Origin: Lichenostomus cassidix
Lineage: Eukaryota > Chordata > Aves > Passeriformes > Meliphagidae
Length of the DNA: 64,000 nt
Direction: 5' to 3'
Assembly (NCBI GenBank): GCA_008360975.2
Contig: CM039211.1
Location: 50,404,077-50,468,076, forward strand
Shown in pieces: positions 52,369 to 63,463 of the stretch. Each line of letters begins with the position of its first letter. Position 1 is the first letter of the stretch. The notes below the pieces were generated by a model. That model was not told where the DNA came from. It was given only the letters and a program-made list of their open reading frames with translations, and searched no databases. Made by a program: the position numbers and the translations under genes.

Positions 52369-52406
52369 GGACATTTCTTCCTTTGTAATTTCACAGTGTT
52401 TTATTT
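52369..52406. repeat. short direct repeat, copy 2
   Basis: Partner of 52242-52279: GGACATTTCTTCCTTTGTAA followed by TTTCACAGTGTTTTATTT. It lies between the two halves of the 800-base-offset repeat. Confidence 0.75.
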
Positions 52407-52544
52407 TGCCAGGTTACTTCAATCTTAGAAAAAGAGATTTTAACCAGGAAGATGGTTACAATAAGCATCATGTGCTATTAAGTGCTTTTGATATTTAATG
52501 TCGTGGCATGTACAAGCACCGTACAAATTGGATTAGATTCAGAA

Positions 52545-52670
52545 ATAGTCTTCTATAGAGTGGACTAGTGCATGTTTCTTGAGCCTCCATCTAGTTAGTG
52601 TAAAACAGAAAATTATTTCAAAATAGCTTATCTCCACCCTTGTTTTGCTCATTCTATCATCAGCTTTTTG
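52545..52670. repeat. old direct repeat, right copy
   Basis: Partner of 51745-51870, offset 800 bases, same orientation. The level of divergence implies an old duplication. It could be two copies of an unnamed ancient repeat, or the diverged ends of one element of about 900 bases. Confidence 0.8.
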
Positions 52671-53448
52671 TACTGGAGGACAATTAAAGGAGGAACAGTT
52701 GGTAAGAAAAATGAGCAACTGTTAATTTGAAATCCAGTTAGATACCTGGCTGAAGAGCCCCTTTTAAATACTTTGTTTTCCCTTGGTACTCTGGGGATCA
52801 CAGCTACAAAGAGGTTATTACTGTGAAAAAGGGACAATTCTGAGTTTCCTACATGGACAAAATAGTTAGGGAAAATATTTAGGCTTGCCCAAATAAGTGC
52901 AATAATTTACAGTCACTCCAGGATCACAGTAAGAAAACTGAATCACAGTCCTGATACTTTTCTGGTTTGCATTGAGAAGACATACAAGACATGTCCCTCT
53001 CCTCTGGCAACATTCCTTCTCTTCCCCCTTATTAATACCGAGTCTTGTTATTTCAATCATCTAATGATTCACTATCAGCAACTACTTTCACAGCCACTGC
53101 CAAATGCAGCTGCACATTTGCCCTGCAGAGAGTGCAGAGGGGCAGAATTCATTAGGACACAGCATGGAATTGCACTGCTTTCCCTGCTACCTGTTAGTCA
53201 TCTTCAATACTACCTTACTGTTAGCTAGGAAAGCTAGCTCAACTGCTTGGTGCAGTAAGTGAGAGTTTTGACGTGGCCTTCAATATCTCAGATCAACTGC
53301 AAACATAAAGGACGTTAAGCATTGGCTCTTCTCATTTGAGAATTGAGAATATTTCATATCTCCTTACAGAAAAGCACCTTTAAAGTTTTGTCACCTTTTT
53401 TAAAAGACGGATGTATCTGAAAATCCTGTGGTACTCTGGCACCTGTTC
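52671..53448. other. non-coding stretch, no gene recognised
   Basis: Unique sequence with only short unrecognised frames. Confidence 0.6.
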
Positions 53449-53955
53449 TCACAAAATTAGGGTTGGAAAAGACCTCTGGAGATCATTCAGTCCAAATGCC
53501 CAGCCAAGGCAGGGTCACCAGAAGCAGGTGACCCAGGAACACATCCAAGTGGATTTTGAATGGCTCCAGAGAGGGACACTCCACAACCTCCCTGGGCAGC
53601 CTGTTCCAGTGCTCTGCCACCCTGCAATGTAAAGAAGTTCTTTCTCATGTTGAGGTGGAATTTGTTGTTTTTTAGTTTAAGGCCACTGCTCCTCATCCTG
53701 TCACTGGGCACCACTGAAAAGAGTCTGGCACCATCCTATTGCCTTTGAGATATTTAAAAGCATTAATGAGAGGCCTACTCAGTCTTCTTTTCTCTGGACT
53801 AAACAGACCCAGCTCTTCAGTCTCTCCTCATAAAGGAAATCATCATCTTGGTGGCTTCTGCTGGACCCCCTCCAGTAGCTCCTTGTCTTTCTTGTCCTAA
53901 GGAGCCCAGAACTGGAACACAGCACTCCAGATGTGGCCTCAGAAGGGCTGAGTAG
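53449..53955 (-). mobile_element. CR1 LINE fragment, 5'-truncated
   Basis: On the + strand the copy starts with TCACAAAATTAGGGTTGG and GACCTCTGGAGATCATTCAG (reversed CR1 3' end). It continues through CACAACCTCCCTGGGCAGCC, GTTCCAGTGCTCTGCCACCC, TAAAGAAGTTCTTTCTCATG and TTAGTTTAAGGCCACTGCTC. It ends near CAGCACTCCAGATGTGGCCT and GGGCTGAGTAG. It is of a different CR1 subgroup from the 23 kb copy (hallmarks GACCTCTGGAGATCATTC and AGGTGGAATTTGTTG) and looks comparatively well preserved. No intact frame. Confidence 0.95.
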
Positions 53956-54619
53956 TTCTCATTCTCCCCCTGGCTCTAAAGAGACTATCTATTCATATGT
54001 GTTTAATGACCATGAGAATTTGTAGTGAGCTCCAATAATATGTAAAATAGACTATCACTGGGAAGTCCTCCACCTTCTTTCTAATGCTGTCTTTCAGGAT
54101 GCAGCAATGTCTCTGGTGCCTCCCATGCTCTGCAACTCTGTTCCATCTATTATTACTGCAGAGATGTTTTGGATTTCTCCATGGAGGCAGTTCATAAAAT
54201 TTATTGTTTGCTACAAACTCTGCAAATCCAGTCTCTGGAAGATAAGCCAATGCAATATGCTGTCTTCAAAGCTGGCAGGATCAAACTAAGCAGGATCATT
54301 TGGTGGATTTCTGCCTATAAGGGAACTGAATGCCAGGTCATGCAGGGTTACCAAAGGCAAGTTATTTCTCTTGTATTGCAAAGCAAGCATAACTTAGACT
54401 GAGGTGTTCTTTAGTTCTTGAATCCCAAGGTGACGATGGGGTTAAAAGAAAGGATTTTCTAAATCCAACTCTGTTCCAAAAAATTAGGGATAAAACTAGC
54501 AGCAATTATGTACAGTTATTAAAATAGCACCTAGAGCTGAATGCCAAGAGCCTCACTAAATACACAGAGATGATTCCTGCACCAAAGAATTTTCAATATG
54601 AACAGACAAGACAAAGACA
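53956..54619. other. non-coding stretch, no gene recognised
   Basis: Unique sequence with short opposing frames of 60 to 85 codons. The first 30 or so bases may still be diverged CR1. Confidence 0.55.
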
Positions 54620-54780
54620 GTACTGTTATTCTCATTTTGCAAACACTGAACCTAGACAGTGAGACTAAGTCACCACAGCATGGTGATTAGGTCACTTGCC
54701 AAGGTCATATAAGGCCTCTGTGCTAGAGCCCAGACTTGAGTCTATTTGTATGACTCAGATATAGTCCTGTGCTTTGGAAG
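54620..54780 (-). mobile_element. MIR-like ancient SINE relic
   Basis: On + the sequence follows the reversed MIR layout. TTATTCTCATTTTGCAAACA (usually ATTTTACAGATGAGG) is followed by GAGACTAAGT, then GGTCACTTGCCAAGGTCATA, which is the MIR core and the strongest match. AGAGCCCAGACTTGAGTCT comes next, and finally TCCTGTGCTTT. It is heavily diverged, with an insertion of about 20 bases before the core. MIRs are tRNA-derived SINEs mobilised in early amniotes, and relics persist in birds. Confidence 0.65.
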
Positions 54781-56415
54781 AGCTTACTTATCCTGAGTTT
54801 CCAGTATTGTGTTGATCCAGGTTTGGTTTCCAGAATAAAAAGTCAAAGGTCTCAGACTCCCACTGCACCCAATCCCCTCAGTAAGTAAAGTTTGTGCGCA
54901 GGAAAAATACATTTCTATAAACAAAGACATGATTTTTATAGGCCTAGGCTCACATCTTAAAGAGCCTCTGATTCAGTCAGACCTGTGCTGCCACCCTGCC
55001 CAGTGTTACATGCACACAATATCCCAGCAACAGGTCATCTAATACTTGCTTGTTGTGTGAAAATACCCATTTTTTATTGCTTGCAAAATAGTGGGAAGCA
55101 ATCCTACCCAACCACAGCCTTGGGCATCTGGCCTGGGTAAAACCTTTTCAAGTGATTTATTCCAACAATTTAAAAAAGATTGTTTTAATGACTCTCTTAC
55201 TTCAAAACAAAACCAAAGCCAACTCTTTATACTCAACATCTCTGTTCTAGGGCCCAAAGTAATGAACAAGAGATTTCAAGTGTAGAAATGCCAGTATTTA
55301 ATTCTTACTTACTTTTAAGGACATTAAGAACTTCATGACTCTTTGTGCTCCTATAAAACTTTAAATATTCTGGGTCTTACATCAAGAATACAGCTGAGAA
55401 CTACCCACATCTAGAATGCTATTGGGCCATTGGGAATTACTGAGAAATCTTTCACTTCAAACTCAAACTGAAATCTTTCATGTGTAGTCTACAAAAAGAC
55501 AGTTCTTTGTTCTGAAACAGATTGCTTATCTCTTCTGTTTGATACTGTTTTCCACCCTGAGCATTTCACAGGAAATGAATGGGGACGAGAGATGTTTCTC
55601 TCTCTCCCACCTGCATTTCTTGCTTAAGAAGCAAAACCATTTTATTTCTAACAGGCATTACCATTCACAGCAGTAATTTCTGATTAGATTTGTACATCTT
55701 GTTGACATGTCATTTGTTACTATGAAAAGGGCAAAGCAATTTATATGACCATATTTTGCAAACATTATTTCAGGTGAATTTTTGACCTCCACCACCTCTT
55801 TCACCACCGTCTCTTTACCTAGAGTTCAAGCCGATTGGTTTTTTTGTCATTAAAATGGATAGCTCTTTTCTGATTATTCAAGACAGCAGAAATACGAGAA
55901 GATTTCTGCTCTTCTTCTGGTACTCACCCATGCCTTTAGATAGAGCTGCACTAGGTTTCTCAGGGATTCTCTTCCCTCAGTTAATGGAAACAATCCCTGC
56001 AATCACTTACTTCTGCCTGAGACTGCTTGTTCAAAGCAAACATGAGATTAGCTAATTCTGATGATGTTGAAGTTGAATCCCTTTTGTCCCAAGTTCTGAG
56101 CACCAGAGTTAAACTCACCTCTTAAATTCTGTAGAAGGATGAAAATAGGAAGGAAGAAATTATTTCTGGAAGTATTCTGTTGCTGTTACAGAAATGCTAG
56201 ATTAAGTCTGTGTCACATTTTTTAAAAATTACCAAATTCATAGTTAATCAATCCTGTATTTCCTATTATTTATCCTATAGCTCTGCACATGAATCAGTGA
56301 TTTCCAGCATGACTGAGACAGAGTCTGCAAGGAAGTCCAACTTACAAACAGGAAATCTAAAGTCCAACTCACTGACATAATTATGGATGTCTGGCATCTT
56401 CAAAGATATCAATCT
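54781..56415. other. non-coding stretch, no gene recognised
   Basis: Unique AT-rich sequence with short unrecognised frames. No repeat family is seen. Confidence 0.6.
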
Positions 56416-56453
56416 AAAACCCAAAACTCAAAAACCCCAAAACAAAACAAAAC
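56416..56453. repeat. A/C-rich low-complexity tract
   Basis: Irregular AAAACCC/CAAAA units, almost pure A and C with one T. Same flavour as 35007-35053 and 41633-41662. Confidence 0.9.
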
Positions 56454-56688
56454 AGTGCACACTTGTTTTCTCACTAAATCATTCCAGCTTTACAGATAGC
56501 ATCAAACCACTATACAGGTTATGCTGCTTTTAAAAACAGAGTGTTCATTATTGATTCATATAGATGTTCAATAAAAACAGAAGGTTTTTGTGCACTTTGA
56601 AGAATGCTAACAGAATACTAAGCTGCAAATTAGAATATCAGATAAGCTAGTCCTTATTGACAAATTAATTATTTCTATCACTCACTGC

Positions 56689-56702
56689 TTTTTTTTTTTT
56701 TT
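56689..56702. repeat. poly-T tract (T14)
   Basis: Fourteen consecutive T residues, with no retroposon body recognised beside it. Confidence 0.95.
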
Positions 56703-57576
56703 AATCAAAAACTCATTAAGTCAGTGGGTGAGCTGTTCTGAGGGAGAATAATCAGAAGATAATCATGCCAGATTTGAATAATTTTATCACAGCTCTTCCA
56801 CTTTAGGCTTCTCTAGTGATCTAAAGGATGGGATTTGAACTTCATTACAAACTGATTATGAATATAATTCAGATGGATGAGAAAGTAATTTGAAGAATTT
56901 TTATCCTGGTAATGAGTTCCCTTTGAAGCTTGTGAGCTGGTTGTTGGACAAATTTGTAAACAATTAATGCTTGTCTACAAGGAATTAGGACACTAAAAGT
57001 TTTGAATTTTATTAATTAAATTAGTTTCTAAGCAGAGAATGAAGATCACTGCATGTAACTTTTTCTTTTGTCTCATTAAATATGCCTTCCACTGCTCTGT
57101 TGGCTGAAAAGTTTTTAAGGACTCCATCAGTGAGCTGAGACCATGTCCCTTTTATTTTTGAACTACACCTTGGTCTGATAAAAAAAGAGACTTTTACCCC
57201 TTATCTCCATTAATAGAATTAAACTTTCTGTATACTGAACGTAATTTCATCAATATTCCTTTGAGAACATGCTCATACAGCATTCACAAGGGCTGTATCA
57301 TTGCAGATCATGTTACCAGCACAATTCAGCTGCCTCAAAAGACACAAAAGCCTGGCCTGGTAGGTGGTGCATCACAATCACTAGGAAGCAATGGCTACAT
57401 AGCATACATGCTCTATCAGACTCATTACATTACCACCTGCTCATCTCATTTGCCTCATACAGAAAGAGTTTTGCAGTGCATGCCACCAGCGGCAGGGATG
57501 GTGGGACAAGTACCTCTCTGTACAGAATGACGCACTGAAGGCCCTGAGGATCCATCCCCATGCAATGACACACTTT
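56703..57576. other. AT-rich non-coding stretch, possible regulatory DNA
   Basis: The first 360 bases or so are AT-rich but complex, with many TAAT/ATTA words, including a TTAATTAA palindrome near 57012-57019. This is a texture typical of conserved enhancers, but conservation is not assessed. The remainder is unremarkable. Confidence 0.35.
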
Positions 57577-57610
57577 ACTGGCAGTCATACTGCCAGTCAT
57601 TACTGGCAGT
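57577..57610. repeat. tripartite inverted repeat
   Basis: ACTGGCAGT (57577-57585), its exact reverse complement ACTGCCAGT (57589-57597), then ACTGGCAGT again (57602-57610). The spacers are CAT (3 bases) and CATT (4 bases). The middle arm can pair with either outer arm, giving two mutually exclusive 9-base-pair hairpins. Confidence 0.95.
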
Positions 57611-59717
57611 CCTGTCTAATCTGTCCCAAGACTGTCCTCTGCATAGCTGCTGCAAAACATGAAAGTTTCTATGATACATGTACACACACAGACCTACTGC
57701 TCTTGGGGTATTTTCATTGAGCTCTGCAGGTAAGGACAAAGGAAAGCCACAAACTTTTTCAATAAACCATTTTTGAGGCAGATGGCATCCAGCACCCGAC
57801 AACCATGCTGTAGGAGCTGTAAACTTTAGGGCCATTTTTGGACATGCTCCCTTTGCCAGAGCATGGCATGCAGAAATCTCAAGGCCTGAGAGTAGCAGCC
57901 ATGTCCTCAGACTAGTGCAGTGCAGGCTGGGCTTAGCTTAGCACTCAGTACCTTCAAGGAATTAGTCCGAACAACAAACTCCTAGCAACTCCAAACTCTG
58001 GTAGGGCCTGAATTTTGAAAATTGCATGTTTCAGCTAGCTGCAGTCATAAAAACACCAACTCAGTAGCTCAGATTAAAGACACATTCCAGTATGTCATAC
58101 TAAGCCTCTAACAGCCCTCAGGAGGCTGTCTCAGCATGTGGCAATGCTACTCCCATGTTCACACACCTCGCAGAATAAATGCTCCTTTCAATTAAAAATG
58201 TCTTTAATTCTAGGAATGCTAAGATAAGAAAGAGGTACACAGTGCTTGATTGTATGCTGGTATCTACAATTTTCAGCCTCAGATTATCAAACAGACACAA
58301 AGAAAGCGGCAAACACAGAATGCATCTATTACTAATAAACTGATTTTCTTCTGTGTGCACCTGAAAACATTTTCTCTTTGAAGACATGCATAACCATCAG
58401 TACATTACAGACGTAAAATTCCAAAGGACTGTGGGATCAAGGCTGTCCAGATAACATGTTTAAGTACAAGCATTCTGGTCCATGCTGAAGGCAACATCTT
58501 GTTAACATGCATTTTAGCAGTTTTTGACAAAATGTATTAGCTCATTATAGATAAGCCCTGAGCACAGGCAGCATGGGTAATCTAAGTGAGAGAAAGAATA
58601 GTGCCTTTCAAAAGGATGAACTGACTGAAGAAATAAATTTTTCAGCAAAGAGACCATGTCAGCAGCAGCTCCTATAATACAAATCATAGAAATTTCAAAT
58701 GCTTAGTGGTTTTCTTTGATTTTCCCTCAGACTGCTGTTCCTAATGGTACTGAGGCTCAGACAAGTTGTTTAGGCTTGGAACTAGGAACATACAAAACCA
58801 TTTCAAATTTTATTTTTAAACTTAATTTCTACCTTAAAAATATTTAGGATTCTTTTTAAACCTTTGACAGGTTACTTGGAATGCTGTTAAAGGTGGTCAC
58901 ATTTTTGCTAAGTAAAAACCTCTTAGCTTCTAGCCTAAGCCCATCAAACCAGGACAATAAGGCTTCTGCTAACATGAAATTCTGCATCCACAGAAACTGA
59001 GAAAATTCCCACAGACCTCAGTAGGTCACAATATTGCTGCTTCAGACTTGCAGTATATGAATATTAATTTGCCAAAATATTAAGCCAGAAAGAAACATTT
59101 GAAAGAAGACTATGCAATACTGCATGCAAAACGCATTATAGAAAGGTTAGCAGAATTTATATCAGTGAGTATATTTAAAGCTGTACATCAATTGCTGAGC
59201 TTTATTGCTCACTCATGCTGGGAAGAGTTATCATTCATTGCTCCAAATTCTTCACTTTTACAAAAATATACATTGTCAGCATGTAAAATAACCACTACTT
59301 TCTAAAATGTTTATTACTGCCCATTATAAAAGAGGGCAGCTCAAACAAAAAGTATGTTAGGGTAGTGTTCTAAAGATAGATTAAAAACTGAGAATTAATT
59401 ATTCTTTCTTGTAATGTTTAATGGTCATAAAAGAAGGATATGCATTTGTTTCAAAGAATATGTTAGTTCATTGCCTCATCTTAGTGATCAGGTTGCTCCA
59501 CATCTCCTTTATGGAGTACCCAGGACCTTGAGATTGTTTGCTCATTGCACAAGGTCAAAGAACATTGTTTCTCCTGACAGAACTGCCTCGATTTCTGATG
59601 GCATTTGTAATACTGCAATTTTAATAATTTCAAATAAACCCATATATTTTATTTCTCTGAAAACGTCCCTGGAATCTGATGTCCCTTACTTAGACCTGTA
59701 CTTGTACTGTTCCACAG
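57611..59717. other. non-coding stretch, no gene recognised
   Basis: AT-rich unique sequence. The 139-codon + frame at 59414-59833 runs through the candidate exon below. Its upstream part is not recognisable. Confidence 0.55.
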
Positions 59718-59785
59718 TCGCAGCGCAGCTGGTGCTGAGGCAGCCGCTGCTGCTGAGCCAGACCATGGGGTATGTCTGCAGCCAG
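59718..59785 (+). other. candidate exon (splice-site bounded, strong-context ATG)
   Basis: A 68-base segment that is markedly GC-richer and more CpG-containing than its surroundings. Upstream is CTTGTACTGTTCCACAG, a usable 3' splice site; downstream is CCAG/GTAAGC, a near-ideal 5' splice site. One frame is open through the exon and ends on a codon boundary, reading AAQLVLRQPLLLSQTM then GYVCSQ. The ATG at 59765 has A at -3 and G at +4. If it is a start, the peptide begins MGYVCSQ, which fits the N-myristoylation pattern M-G-x-x-x-S with a nearby Cys. The segment could be a first coding exon, an internal exon, a long non-coding RNA exon or chance. No partner exon was identified and I do not recognise the protein. 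Confidence 0.3.
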
Positions 59786-61808
59786 GTAAGCTGCTGTGTG
59801 AGTGCTCTCTGCCACCCACAGCGGAGAGCCTGAAGTCCACCCAACCCTGCCTGTAACTGGAATGAGAACATGTGTTTGCCTGCCTGCATGCATGCAGACG
59901 TGCTTTTTATCTTCTCGTGATACAGCCAACACTTGGAGGGCTGTGCCAGTTCTCAGACAGTTCAGGTTTCGATCAGACACCCTTTAATGGTGAGAGGCAA
60001 GAAGGCTTCTTGCTATCCTAGGACAGATATTCATTGCATTCCACTGACTGAAAAGGGCACCCAGGGTAGCTGACTGAGATGAAGACATCTACACTGTAGC
60101 TATCTAAAAGTGGGAAAGCTAAGACTCATTTTAGTCATCAGGTATGAGTTTTGTACTTTAGAAAATGTCACAATGAACAGCTGGGGACATCATCCTTTTG
60201 CAGTGCACATCTTTTCGGAGCACTGCCATCTAAATGCTAAACTGAGCAAGGATATGGTTTAGGTGTCCTTATAAAATCAGATTTGAAATTTTGGCCTGAC
60301 TGGTGCAGGTCTGAAGGCCTCCAGTGAAAAATCCCTAACTAAGAGGGCGGAACAAAGCAAGCCCTTCCCTGTCTGACAGGCTGCTGCCAGTGACAGCAGG
60401 GTGGAGCAGCCAGTGAGGCTCAGCCCTGCCACAGGAAAAGGGTGGTGGACATTCAGTGGCCAAGTCTCAGTTTGGGGAGGGAGGAAGTGGGTCTCCAATT
60501 AATTACAGGCCTTGGCACAGGTTCAGATGTTGTCATGCCTGTGACTTGATAGGTTTAGAGGAAATATATATCTGAAAGGAGGATCTGTCCAGAATGATTG
60601 AGTTATACTGCAGTTAAAAGCAGAACAGATGTATAAGCAGAAGTGATGGTGTCACTGAGAATCAGTTACATATCTCATGGGAAAACCTTCATTTGTTGGA
60701 TAAGGACAATATGGTATACTGCACACATATCCTCCTATAAATGTAATCCGTTTTTCCTCCTTTGAAACTGTGTGTGACAGCTGTTCTGCCCAGAAGCAAA
60801 ACGACATTTTATATCGAAAGCATTATTGATTTCCTCTCTTAACTGACTTTGGTAAAACATTAAAAGCAAATGTTAATATGCAATAGAAATCTACAGAAAC
60901 TGTCAGTCTTCAAAGTGGAGAGAGTTTGGCATTTTGTTCTAACTCTTCATATTTCACATCTTTCTGCATTTTCTGATTCTGTCAGAAGAAGCAACTCCAA
61001 TATGGATCAATCAGACAAAAGTTGAAAAAATCCTGAGAAAAATCTGCTCAAGCAAAATTCACAAATTTTGAACAAATTTGACAAAGACAAAGGAAGTACA
61101 ATTGGTTGATCTCAAACATGCACTTAGAATAAAAATGATCCAGAACAGAATGCAGACAGCCAAGTTTGTAAGTCAGTGTCCTGGCTGCAGGACTAACGGA
61201 TTAGCAGTGCCCGCTGGAGTGTGGTGCCTTTGCTGCAGGAATGGAATTCCTCTTAAAAGCAGGTGAGGATAAGTTCCATACAAAATCTGTGACCTGCTCC
61301 CAGCTGTACGCTTTCTCCTCCCACCCCCCCATCTCCTGGGGGATGGTAGTCCCAGGCCATCTGCCTGCAAGTAATGGGCCTTCACTGTAATCCTCTTCTC
61401 CTTGGACCTCGCTCCCTGAACTCAGATAGCCTTTGTATCTCATCAGGACTAACTTCATGTCTCTTTGTGCTTACCATATGGTCTAGCACTTACTCTGTCT
61501 AGCTGGTAGGATAAAACACACCACAGAGAGGGCACAGGTGACTCTTAAAAGAAAGAATAGACTGTACCTCATTAGCTTCTCAGAGAAACCCTATGTGTGT
61601 GCTGTGGGTTCCTGCTATGAACTGCTGAAAGGCATTGTCATCAGGATATCTCAGCCATCAGCTTAATGCTCTGCAGTTAAATTTTGAATGCTTGTGAAAT
61701 GGTTCCCATGTCCTGTGGCTGAAAGTCAGTGAACAAACCCTGTGAGCAAGTCCAATTTTTCTGCTGCCTTTGGAAAGAAGCCAAGAACATTGGAAACAGG
61801 TCATGATC
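59786..61808. other. non-coding stretch, no gene recognised
   Basis: Contains a perfect 14-base palindrome CTGCATGCATGCAG at 59884-59897 and GC-richer patches at about 60300-60500 and 61170-61400 with short unrecognised frames. No repeat family is recognised. Confidence 0.55.
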
Positions 61809-61829
61809 AAAAAAAAAAAAAAAAAAAAA
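61809..61829. repeat. poly-A tract (A21)
   Basis: Twenty-one consecutive A residues. It could be a retroposed tail, but the sequence just upstream (GAAACAGGTCATGATC) is not a repeat or gene I recognise. Confidence 0.95.
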
Positions 61830-63463
61830 GATGCTGTTCACTGGAATGGGGAAAATTATTCAACAGCAGTTACATGGATTCTTCCAGAAGAATTGTATTT
61901 TTACAAAATGGAACACCTCTAGCAGGCACTACAGCAAGAATGCCAATACCAAATACATTATAGCCTCATAATCAAGCCACAAATGGGCTGTGGGAGAAGG
62001 AGGTTCATGTGCCACATGGACATGATAAAAATGCATTTCTCTTACAGATAACTTGCCTGTCAATAGACGGATGTAACTTCACACAAAGTTTTGGTCTCAA
62101 AAAGGTTGTTTGATTTAAAAAATAAAAACTTTTATGGGGAAATTCCAAAACAGCTCAATTTCTAATATGTATCTCCTGGGAATTCTTTTACCAAGTGCTC
62201 CCAAAAATGGGAACATTTCCTTTTTGGCCAGCTCCCCTTACTTCTGTTGGCTGCAGGCCACACAGGTGAGCCTCAGCTGCTGTTACCTAAGCTATGAAGT
62301 ACTTCAGAAGAAGAGAGAAAGATATAGAATGATACCTGTATCATCAATGTGCCAAAATCATAAGATTCAGCTGTTGGCATCAGCAGGGAAAATGTAATGA
62401 CATTTTCAAAACTTTTATATTCATAGAGTTTGTTTATCTACAATAATCGTTGTGGAAGGGTAGTTTTGCAATAGCTAGTATGTTTGTCATGATTACACTT
62501 CCTTGTTTGGTGAGAAAAACTTTTTTTTTATCATAATGTACATATTTTGTCTATTTATTGATAAAAAAGAGATACTTAATGTAAATAAGGAATGAAGAAG
62601 ACTGTTGTCTTCAAAAATTTCTAATATTGTAGGTGAACTTAAGCCCAGCAGTAAATGAAACAGGCTGCTGAAAGATGTTTGTGATGGAGCTTCAGTTCAG
62701 CCTTGAAGGTTAGGGAAGCTGTGACTGATTCATAGTTTTCACTGGTATGCTCTGTCTAAACTGTAAAAATATTCTACTGAAACCTGTTGGGAGATCTGTT
62801 TCTGCCAAATTGGCTGCTTTCCATCTCAGCTTTAGCAGTGGTAGATTTTTTAAGTTTTGTCATCAACAAATTGATTTCACATGAGAAACTTGCTTTCATC
62901 CTCATGAATGATGTGTAATGGTCTCCAAAACTCAATTGCCAGTTTATCGCACATACTCCTTGCTTAGAATATATACTTGACTGCTGTGCAGTTTCACAGA
63001 TGCTACCTTTTTTGTTTTAAACACAGTAATTTTCATCCACTCCAGATTAACAAAGATACTAAATAAAACTAATAATAACAGTTCTTGGCATTATGTAGCA
63101 TGTTTAAATTCTGGGTCATCCATTCCATAACCTCTTTCACCCATTTTGTTTCCTTGGGTTTAGGTGAACTCAATAAGAATTTCAGTCAATAAGAGCTTTG
63201 GCAAGCCTAATTTCTCTACTGTCTTACTGAAGCATTTCACACTTGTGTTTCTACATATAGCATGTTGTACCAACAAGCCCTCCACACCATTTCCCTTCTG
63301 GTTTAATTCAGATTGAAAATGTCTGCCATGGTGCAGTGATGATTATTTTGATTTTCATGTGTGCAAATTCTTTTTCTTTGTTGAAGTGCCCGAAGATTGT
63401 GTGATGTATGTGGATTTTAATGACATTTCTTAAACACGTGATTCATAGAGGTGAGGGGTGGTA
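61830..63463. other. non-coding stretch, no gene recognised
   Basis: AT-rich unique sequence with short unrecognised frames, up to the start of the terminal LTR. Confidence 0.6.

Noticed and set aside
59884..59897. Palindrome CTGCATGCATGCAG near the candidate exon
   Set aside because: It arises from a short GCAT/TGCC repeat and has no independent support as a binding site.
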